Source: Rhynchospora pubera
Lineage: Eukaryota > Streptophyta > Magnoliopsida > Poales > Cyperaceae
Direction of reading: 5' to 3'
DNA length: 64,000 nt
Assembly (NCBI GenBank): GCA_028095005.1
Contig: CM051460.1
Location: 77,641,676 to 77,705,675, forward strand
In this document: positions 56,109-64,000 of the stretch, in pieces
Layout: each line of letters starts with the position of its first letter
Numbering within the stretch: position 1 is the first letter of the stretch
Made by a program: the position numbers and the translations under genes
The notes under the pieces: generated by a model
Told to the model about the DNA's origin: nothing
Seen by the model: only the letters and a program-made list of their open reading frames with translations
The model's database searches: none

Positions 56109-56400
56109 ACATGAGCTGAGTTGTTTTGGATAATAATATAGATAATTAATCTTTGATCTAATAGTGAGAACTTTCGTTATTTTCTTCTAATCCGACGAAC
56201 TCAGCTTGATAACTTACATGTTTACGACTAAATTCGATAACGGTACAATAATTCAAATTATGTTTGAATTGGTAAAGAAAATTACGAACTCAGGTCAACG
56301 ACTGTATATTCTTCAACTTGCATTTAGCAACAAAACTAAATATATCAGTTTTTATTAAAAAAAAAAGTTACGTTATTTAGCTACCATTTCCCAATCAAAT

Positions 56401-56582
56401 GGGATCTAGTCCCACGCGGGACCGTCCAGCGCATAGATCACAGCCGTGGGATTTAATCTCAATGGCAAAGGGAGTCCCGTGCATGTAACCAAATTGATAG
56501 GCTCGAACCGTCCAGATCAGATCGGACGGTCCTAAAGCTGCGCTGGACGGTCCCGCGCGGGAGCGGATACGGATTCTTTCCC
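56401..56582. mobile_element. GC-rich palindromic MITE
   Basis: TCCCACGCGGGACCGTCCAG on the left (from about 56410) is matched by CTGGACGGTCCCGCGCGGGA on the right (about 56543-56562). GGGATC/GGGAAAGAATCC forms the outermost bases. The centre has GAACCGTCCAGATCAGATCG next to GACGGTCC. At 182 bp it is much richer in GC than its surroundings. No clear TSD. Confidence 0.65.
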
Positions 56583-56605
56583 AACACCTTACTGTCCTTT
56601 GACTT

Positions 56606-57953
56606 TTGGGACAATTGGATACATGCCACTCCAAAGTTTTGAAATAAAAAAAAATGCCACTTCAAACTTAGTTATTAGAAAAATACCACCTCAAATCTAT
56701 TATACTATTATGAAATAAAAATACTATAATTTGATATGTATATTTTTGATAAGAAAATATGAATTAACTCCTCCTGGATCAAGCATCACTTTTATTTCCC
56801 AATATACCCTCATCTTCAATCGCTCTCTTCAGTCTATTATTTATCGAAACCTTATCCCCATCTGTCCAAATTCTCCTCTTCCTAATAAAAAAGAGTTCTA
56901 AATGTTCTGACCAAATCAATTCCCTTCTGAGTTCCTCCTTCAATTCTCTGACGGATACCGTAATTGATTCTATTTTACAAAATTCAGTCACTTGCCTTGC
57001 AGCTGTCTCTGACGAGCAAGATGTAAATCAGTTTTTAAATGAAATGAAAGATTCCTTGGGTTCTTCTTCAATATAAAACCAAGATATAAGAATCCTAAAA
57101 ACTGAGTCACAGAGTCACAATAAGGAGGACAAATTTCCTTTCGTTGGCAAGTGGAAGAAAATATTTAATAATGGTTACTCTATTACTTTGAAGGGAATGG
57201 AATTTCGATCTAACAAAATTGCCCCTTCTAGTCTGGTTTTCTCCGAATTATTTGGTCCTCCGTCAACAGGAGTCAACTTATGCCTCTCGGCTCTCGCCAT
57301 GTGGAGCGTAGGACCGCTGCGTGTTTGTGGGGAATTGCTCAAGGCACTCCCCACTTGCTCATTCACTCTCTCATTTGACCAAAATATCCTTATTTTCAGG
57401 GTTGAAGACTTGAAGTCCGAAAAAATTAATTGGAAGAGGAGGGTATTTTGGTCAAACGAGGGAGTGAATGAGCAAGTGAGGAGTGATCCGAGCAATTCCC
57501 GTGTTTGTGTGACAAATTAAGGGGTGCAAATATTGGAAAATTTTATAGGATCCGAAACCCATTATGCCAAGAGTATACGAGAGTATAGATAATACTTTTG
57601 CAAGCCTGTGCGAGATCGAGAGTCATGGTGAAAGGAAGAAAAGTGAGGCAGGAGAAGGTGTTGTTGGGGTTCAGGGAGCATCAAATGGGGATAAGGGATC
57701 GATAGGTAATAAACAGAATTGTATATTGGGAAATATACAATTCTGGCAAATATCAAATTATAGTTGAAGATGAGGGTATATTGGGAAATAAAGAATATAC
57801 ATATCAAATTATAGTATTTTTATTTCAGAATTGTATAATTGTGGCAAATATCTTAGTATAATAGATTTGAGGTGGCATTTTTCTAAGAACTTAATTTGGG
57901 ATGGCATTTTTTTATTTTTAAAATTTGGAGTGGCATGTATCCAATTCTCCCAA
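56606..57953. mobile_element. 1.35-kb long-TIR element with nested MITE
   Basis: The left end TTGGGACAATTGGATACATG, continuing CCACTCCAAAG, is matched inverted at the right end (reverse complement TTGGGAGAATTGGATACATG). Complementarity continues through TGCCACTTCAAACTTAG/GGTGGCATTTTTCTA and ATTTCCCAATATACCCTCAT, about 200 bases with indels. The long TIR suggests a Mutator-like element. Between the arms (about 56830-57700) is unrelated sequence with a few open frames that I cannot identify; captured host sequence is possible. A 171-bp MITE is nested at 57330. Confidence 0.65.
57330..57500. mobile_element. Palindromic MITE with 9-bp TSD GTGTTTGTG
   Basis: Perfect 9-bp direct repeats GTGTTTGTG lie at 57321-57329 and 57501-57509. 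Termini GGGAATTGCTC and GAGCAATTCCC are perfect complements. The arms continue: CTTGCTCATTCACTC on the left pairs with GAGTGAATGAGCAAG on the right, and TTTGACCAAAATATCCT with AGGGTATTTTGGTCAAA. A 9-bp TSD supports a Mutator-like origin. 171 bp. Confidence 0.9.
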
Positions 57954-57963
57954 GATTTTTTGG

Positions 57964-58118
57964 GGCCGTTTGGATCGCTTAGGATTAGGAGGAATTTTCT
58001 ATTCCTAGACATAAAGTATTGAGAAGTGCGTAATTTTGTGAATAGTTTGAATTGTTTATAATAAATGTATGTCTAAAAATAAAAAAATTTCTTAAATTTC
58101 CATTTCATCCAAACGGCC
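57964..58118. mobile_element. Tourist-like MITE (GGCCGTTTGGAT)
   Basis: Termini GGCCGTTTGGATCGC and, in reverse complement, GGCCGTTTGGATGAA. The marker GAAGTGCGTAATTTTGTGAA, then TAGTTTGAATTGTTTATAAT, is present. It is closest to the copy at 6622-6785 (both GGCCGTTTGGATCGCTTAGG). Confidence 0.82.
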
Positions 58119-58383
58119 ACTTTAGTTTTTTATTTTTTACAATTGCTTCTGTGTTTTCTGTGGCAGGCGACATTTTTCTCCTAAGATTCCTCAAGTACAT
58201 CAAAAAGATATAATAACAAATCAGAAAAGAAAATGTGAGGTCTGTCAGAGTTGGTTGGTTAATTAATTCAGTCTACTATTAGGAAGCGGGAAAAATAAAA
58301 GAAATTTTTACAGCACAATTATTATTTCTTCTTTAATGCCTGCGTGTTTTGGAAAAAGGGAAAAAAAATTGTCACTGCACTTT

Positions 58384-58762
58384 GGTCCCGTTTGGATCGT
58401 ATGAAAATAGGAAAAATAACTTCTTTCTAGACGTAAATTTATTATAAACAATCTAAATTCTTCACAAAATTACACACTTTCCAATACTTTCCGCCTAGGA
58501 ATAGACTATTCCGGGGTGTGTTTGGAAAGAGGCCGGATAAGCATAAGAATAAGGATTGGCACGAGATTCTAGAATTTCTTATTCTTATCCAAATTTCATA
58601 TAATTTGTTAGTATAAGAATAAGGGGCCGGATAAGCCCAAATTTCTTATTCTTGTGTTGTTTGGGTTGCACAAAAATAAAAAAAATTGAATCTTATTCTT
58701 ATCGAATCCTTATTCTTGCGCATCCAAACACACCCTTATTCCTAAGCAATCCAAACGGAGCC
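58384..58762. mobile_element. Tourist-like MITE split by a second MITE
   Basis: Outer termini GGTCCCGTTTGGATCGTA and, in reverse complement, GGCTCCGTTTGGATTGC. The marker AAACAATCTAAATTCTTCAC lies in the left half, and the outer element resumes at about 58737 after the inner insertion. Confidence 0.75.
58514..58735. mobile_element. Nested MITE, GGGTGTGTTTGG termini
   Basis: Inserted in the 58384-58762 element. Perfect 12-bp termini GGGTGTGTTTGG and CCAAACACACCC, flanked by TATTCC on both sides (58508-58513 region and 58737-58743). Same family as 51780-51999, sharing TTGTGTTGTTTGGGTTGCAC. Confidence 0.8.
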
Positions 58763-59324
58763 AAACTAAATAAAAAAAATCTTCCTTGATTATATATTTT
58801 TTAACATGGATTTTCATTTCATTAGAAATATTTTGATCAAAATTAACAGATTTTGTGTCATTTAATTGAAATTTTCATGTTATTAGATCAATAAAATCTT
58901 GAGAAACCAATTCAAATGAAATGAAATCCGTGTAAAAAATATTTTGATGAAAGCCTTTGTCCGTTTTATAAGTAATAATGATTAGATATAGTTCAAGAGT
59001 TCTCAAAAGATAATGTTGACAAAAATTAGTGCTACACATACGTTAGCTATTTTTGTTTAAAAAAAAAATATCGCTGTTCATTTTATTTCTGATTATGTAT
59101 GAAATAATTCTGTTCGTATGATAAATTGCTTGATGACACATAGATTTTTCAGAAATTTCAATTTGACATTAATTTGAAAATTTTTTTTTTTTTGAAAAGC
59201 ACATAAATTTGATTCTTAGAACATGCATTGTAGATTCCTATCTATGAAGCTGAAGCCTATTGTCATAAAATAATATAAAATTATCTCTAAAATATAACTA
59301 ATTAATACAAAATAAACAAATAAA
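58763..59324. other. Intergenic, nothing recognised
   Basis: AT-rich distal upstream region of the NIPA9-like gene. No gene or repeat assigned. Confidence 0.5.
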
Positions 59325-59647
59325 TGGGCCGAAGCGAGCCTTGTATTTTAAAATTGGGCCAACAATATAAAACAAACATCTGAGCACGGGGTCCATTCGT
59401 CCAAACCCTTAAAAATGCGGGGCCCATTTGTCAGAACCATTCTAGTACAGCTGCACAAGTTATAAGGAAACACCCAAAATAATTAAAAAAAAACACACAA
59501 GAAGAGAGAAAAAGGTGCAAACAAGCGTGCTCAAGGAATCGACCTGCCAACCGAGAGAAGCAAAAGAAAGAGAGAGAGACTTCCATTTCAGTTGCGTACG
59601 AGAAATCCACCGAGAGAAAGAGAGAAAGAAAAAGAGAGAGCAGAGAG
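59325..59647 (+). promoter_or_regulatory. Promoter and 5' UTR of the NIPA9-like gene
   Basis: Three TGGGCC/GGCCCA motifs (59325-59330, 59355-59360, 59421-59426) lie within about 100 bases. These are plant site II-type elements, usual in broadly expressed genes and bound by TCP factors. A purine-rich (GAGAGAAAGA) leader from about 59500 precedes the ATG. A weak TATA-like TTATAAGG lies at 59460. Confidence 0.55.
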
Positions 59648-62600
59648 ATGTGGGAAGCAATTTGCATGACGTTAATGGCGACGTCGGGGAACAACATAGG
59701 CAAGGTTTTACAGAAGAAAGGAACCCTAGTTCTCCCTCCTCTCTCCTTCAAGCTCAAGGTTTCTTTTTCTATTCTTGGTTCTCTTTTCTGTGATTCAATA
59801 GAGATCAGATCCAATTCTAGCTTTATTTTCCCTATTTCATCAGTTGATCGCGTATTGCTCGAGTAGATTTTGTTCCTTCAGTTATGGTCTTCCTTTTGAA
59901 GGCGGGAATCAAGTTGGATTGAATCGGTTTTGATATCGACGAGCTAATACTGTTTCTGTTTGGTTTTTTATTTGTTGATTTAATTAGGTGATCAGAGCAT
60001 ATGTATTCAACAAAATGTGGATTACTGGTTTCCTGATGGATATGTCGGGTGCGGGCTTAATGCTAATGGCGCTATCTCAAGCTCCGGTACGCACTAGAGA
60101 TTATTCTAATTGGAAATGTTTTCTACTTCAATCACAGTAATAAACATGCGTTTTCTTTTTGGGAAAAATGTAGTTTAATTACTATGAAATTAGTCAGGTT
60201 GATCTGCGTGTTTGGGGTGGGGTTGAACCAATTAAAATTCTGGAATAATTGGATTGAACTAATGTGAATTTTTCTGAGCAAGTTGGTCTATTTTCAGTTG
60301 ATTTAGCTGTTTCTGCAGTGGGATATCACCTTCAAATAAACAAGAAATATGTACATTAAATGCAAGCTTTGAGTGTTTAAATATTCATTTTTTATTTGCA
60401 AATACAGTATAATTTTGGGCATATCTGCAGAAACCACATTTTACTGTTAACTTTGTTTCAATAAATAAGTGCTGTGGAAGCTGCACTGACTTATTATTAG
60501 ATCCATTGAGTGAAAATTGTTCCATTTTTCATGACTGCATATCGTTTCTCCTCAACATGGCTTTAATAATAGGTCTCAGTAATACAACCAGTTGCGGGAT
60601 GTGGACTTGCAATACTTTCTGTGTTTTCTCATTTTTACCTGAAGGAGGTTCTAAATGAACTTGACTGGGTTGGAATCACATTGGCTGGAGTTGGTACCAT
60701 AGGTAATATCATCTCATTCTCGTTTGACTTTAAATTTGCTACTTTTGGGGTGTCTTTGTGGAATTTGCTACCAGTTTATTTATTTATTTTTTTACTTGCA
60801 AATGGCCACCCACTGAAGGATAAGGTATAATCTGAAGGTATATTCTTTTAATCTGGCCAAGTGTTTTTTTTGTTGGAAAAAATGTTGTTTATTTTTGTTA
60901 TTTATTCAAAGAGTGGTTGGGGTTGGAGTTTATAGAAATATAACAACAAATAATAGTGGTGGAAGTTACTATGTTTTATTATAATTTTCTTTCATGAGAG
61001 GGAAAGGAGTACTTTGAAGGGGAGGAATCCAATTTTGAGGAGCTTATTCATATTGGCCCAATAAAAGAGCTGAATGGTAAAATTTGTTGCATTGAGAGGG
61101 ACATATATGGAAACTAGTTTATTCAGGCAGAGTTGCTCCTCGTGTGATGATTCAGCCAGGCCCAGGGGAGGATGGCCATGTGTCGAACGCCTCAGAGGAG
61201 GCTTAGTTCTTCTAGAGCAGTAATAGCAGGGTTTGTTAGTTTAAGCAGTAGTAGTAGAGGCTGTTTAGTTAACTTGTGTGGAGTTTAGTTTTTTTTTTTT
61301 TAACTCAGCTGTTGCTTTAGTTGTGTTTTGATGTAGTGCACTTGGTTAGGGCTGTTTTACTTTGTATCCGAGTCATAAACTTATGACTCTTTGCTTTTTG
61401 TTATAATATTGGGTTCCCTTCTTGGGGCACTTTGTTTCAAAAAAAAAAAAAAGAGAGGGACATATATGGTTATTCATCATGTATTTGGTTCCTTCTTTTA
61501 ATTAAAAAAACTATGGGTGCCTTTTGTGATTGTTACATTGTATTATAGTAAAGGCCTCTTTTTTTTTGCTAATTTTTTTTTTCCCCAATTTTCTGCTAGG
61601 AGTTGGTGTGGGAGGAGAGGAGCAGAATATAACAGAGATATCTCTTATGAAGATTCCATGGCTTGTTATCTCAATTGTGCTCTTGTTTGTAGGTACCTAT
61701 TCTCCCATACCAAAGAAATGTGATTTGATTAGAAATTACATGCACGCATCCTCTGCTTCAACTTTTTCTTTTTCTAATATTTTTAATGGAGAAAAGTTTG
61801 TTACTGTACATTATATATTGTGGTATAATAGTTCATATGTTGGTTTACAATTTCAGGCACTTCTCAATACATGGCTCCATATGTACAAGAAACAAAGACA
61901 TGAGCATGAGCAGGTCCTTTTGTTGTAAAGCTTAGAAAAGATCATCATGTTTTATTTTATGTGCAGTTTTTGACACGGTTTATATACATTTCAGACAAAT
62001 TCTGACGTGACCGAAGAAATAATCCTTGGTCTAGAATCTGGCATTTTGTTCGGGTAAGTCTAGTCTTTATTCTCTAAAGCTGTCTAATGATAATAACTTA
62101 TAGATTTGCATGAACTTAGTATTTACATTTTTTTTCAAATGATAGTTTCTTTTCAATTAGAGTGACTGTTACCAAATTACATGGGTAAGGTTTAACTCAG
62201 AAATCTTATAAACTTCCCTGAAGTTATTATATGAACTTGAAGAATGATTAGCTTAATATGTTGCAGCCAACATTGTATGTTTTCCATGTGATTTAAGTTG
62301 TGCCTGAGCATATTTAAGATGAGTTTTGTCACAGGCAATTTTACCAATAAAAGAAGTCTTCCAAAATGCCTGTGCATGATGTACATGGATCACACTGGTC
62401 AGAAACTTGTATAGGGTTTATGTTTAATTCCACAATTGACTGAACAGGGTTCACATGTGGTGTAATGGGGTTGGTGGGCTAACAGTTATTCCCTGTTAAT
62501 TAGTGATGTTAGTTGCATACAAGAGAAATGCAGAGTATAAATTGCAAACTTTTCTTTTTTGTTAATAATAGTCTAATTGGGAATACAAATAAAAATGACA

Positions 62601-63514
62601 GGATATCATCTGTAATATCAAAGATGGGATTTGTGTTATCTGACAAGAGCTTCCTTATGGTCCCTCTTGCCATCGGCATTAGTGTCATCTGTAGTGCTGG
62701 TGGATTTGTCTATCAGGTACTAATTGTTGTACAACCCTGCTATATGCATCTTCATAGCTGTGTTTTGCGCGCATGTTACTTTTCTTTTACTAAATCCATA
62801 CACTTCTTTAGTAAAGAACAAGCTATAGTGGATACTGTTGCCAAACAGGAATATCCCATCAGAAGTCAGGACATGGAAAATATCATGGCATCCCCTAGCT
62901 TCTTGGGTTTTTGATTATATCTTCTTCTCTTTTGTTTTGTCTCTATAAATGATTAGGAAGGAAAATTTTTTAAATTGGGGTGTGTAAAGTAAACAGGGAG
63001 AAAATGACGAATATCTTCATGTTTTCCAAGGCAACTTGAGATTTCCTATGTTTAATAGGGTTATGCATGACTTGTTTGTTTCAGTATACATAAAATTGCA
63101 ACTATTTGCCACATGCGCTGCAAATCATATTCTCCCCCAGATAATTGTGTGTTTGTTTAATGAGCAAAACTGAATGCTTTCTGGTAAGCATTGGTATGCT
63201 GCTGTTAATGAGCAAATACTGAAAGCTAACCAGTAAGCATGAGAAATGAATTCCAAAAGGTAGTTTTTGATGCAAATGTTCCAATACTTGGGAGTAATAA
63301 AATATCTTTTGGTATTGGCTCAAAACTTTTAATTGCATTCATTTCTTTTTTTTTTGTATATACAGACAAGAGGCCTGAAGCATGGGAGAGCAATAGTGGT
63401 ATCAACATGTACATCTGTGGCATCTATTATTACTGGTGTAGTTGTTGGCATGATTGCCTTGGGAGAAAAGATGCCATCTGGCCGTATTGGTCGCCTTTTT
63501 CTAATGACTGGATG
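59648..63514 (+). CDS. NIPA9-like magnesium transporter, 3' end outside window
   Basis: Multi-pass membrane protein of the NIPA family (non-imprinted in Prader-Willi/Angelman). Members are predicted Mg2+ transporters of plasma or endosomal membranes. Exons: 59648-59758, 59988-60086, 60573-60702, 61600-61688, 61857-61913, 61995-62053, 62602-62716, 63366-63514, all GT-AG and phase-consistent, giving 269 residues so far. The start MWEAICMTLMATSGNNIGKV matches the NIPA9 N-terminus, followed by LQKKGTLVLPPLSFKLK. Conserved blocks include ALSQAPVSVIQPVAGCGLAI, VFSHFYLKEVLNELDWVGIT, EIILGLESGILFGISSVISK and QTRGLKHGRAIVVSTCTSVA. Arabidopsis NIPA9 is about 340 residues, so roughly 70 C-terminal residues lie beyond the window. 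The last donor (GGATG|GTAACT) leaves phase 2. Intron 3 holds a retroposed insert. Confidence 0.93.
61111..61452 (+). mobile_element. Poly(A)-tailed retroposed insert, 17-bp TSD, in NIPA9 intron 3
   Basis: Identical 17-bp direct repeats GAGAGGGACATATATGG lie at 61094-61110 and 61453-61469. The 342-bp insert ends in 14 A immediately before the right repeat. This is the signature of target-primed reverse transcription by a LINE machinery. It could be a 5'-truncated LINE, a SINE or a retrocopied transcript end. The sequence upstream of the tail (TTGTTATAATATTGGGTTCC, then CTTCTTGGGGCACTTTG) is not one I recognise. Perfect TSDs mean it is young. Confidence 0.92.
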
Positions 63515-64000
63515 GTAACTTTCGTTCTTTATTTATGAATTGAAGGGGAGAGGGTTCTGGTGCCACTAAATGCCAAAAACTTTTCTTTTTAATTTGTATT
63601 TCAACTTTTAAAATTCAATCATCGAATCCAAACTGTTGATTGTATTATTTTTCACGGGGAATGCAACCATATTAATTTTACGATGTTTGAAGTTCAAGAT
63701 CAAGAGGCTAAAATCAACGCACTAAAGTTGATGCAAAGTTAACTGAATTCATTTATCTTGTAGTCTTTGATCTTGTTTGAAGGGAACTTCCAAAGTTATA
63801 AATTTTTCATGGATGCATCCCTCATGAAAAAAGAATAAGATCAGCAACTTCGGTTTGATGTTTGAAATACTGAAACATAAATTACAAATGATATTGTGGC
63901 ATTTGGTGGGAGAAAAAATTTGTGGCATCGAAAGTTTCTACCACTCTCTCTTTTTTCCCCTCAATACCATTAATTCTGGAGCTTCTTACCAAAAGGGTTT
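63515..64000. other. Intron of the NIPA9-like gene
   Basis: After the exon 8 donor no sequence encoding the expected C-terminal block (a Trp-completing codon followed by hydrophobic residues) was found before the window ends, so this is taken as intron 8. Confidence 0.65.

Noticed and set aside
56779..56991. 70-codon minus-strand frame MTEFCKIESITVSVRELK
   Set aside because: It reads into the terminal repeat of the 56606-57953 element; no recognised family. Could be captured sequence but not supported as a gene.
59431..59814. 127-codon minus-strand frame
   Set aside because: It is the antisense of the NIPA9-like leader and first exon (GA-rich leader read as CT), not a gene.

Overview
This is a plant nuclear window. 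It is AT-rich, its genes are interrupted by GT-AG introns, and every gene recognised belongs to a land-plant family. Protein comparison from memory suggests an angiosperm. A monocot is possible, but the sequence alone does not fix the species. There is no bacterial-type operon, CRISPR array, rRNA or convincing tRNA gene.

Six protein-coding genes can be rebuilt exon by exon: (1) a DUF1639 protein on the minus strand (CDS 13792 down to 10115, 4 coding exons, 227 aa, plus a 5' UTR intron); (2) a VTI1-type Qb-SNARE on the plus strand (28352-30044, 5 exons, 221 aa); (3) a bHLH87/HECATE-like subfamily VIIIb transcription factor on the minus strand (36046-34892, uninterrupted CDS, 384 aa, 5' UTR intron); (4) a TRB/SMH telomere-repeat-binding factor on the minus strand (47916-45457, 6 exons, 297 or 298 aa); (5) a DUF3511 protein on the minus strand (53545-53231, 104 aa); (6) a NIPA9-like magnesium transporter on the plus strand (59648 onward, 8 exons seen, 3' end outside the window). 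A possible two-exon gene fragment of unknown identity lies at 4451-4884. The genes act in unrelated processes: vesicle fusion, transcription, telomere/chromatin, and Mg2+ transport.

The rest is dominated by non-autonomous transposable elements, several with identifiable target-site duplications (TSDs). Four hAT-like elements have perfect 8-bp TSDs (2707-3174, 17514-19522, 20622-21178, 40269-40585). A 3.1-kb Mutator-like element (24899-28017) carries a perfect 10-bp-stem hairpin in each terminal repeat and ends about 330 bp upstream of the VTI1 start codon. Other Mutator-like MITEs have 9-bp TSDs (7017-7423, 57330-57500). About ten Tourist-like MITEs begin GGCTCCGTTTGGAT or similar. Six roughly 400-bp foldback elements share one core but have different ends. 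A 342-bp poly(A)-tailed retroposed piece with a 17-bp TSD sits in intron 3 of the NIPA9 gene.

The most suggestive biological signal is upstream of the TRB gene. A two-unit telomeric motif (AAAACCCTAACCCTAG), a 40-bp GAGA-type repeat and an E2F-type site lie within about 125 bp. A telomere-motif-binding protein may therefore bind its own promoter.
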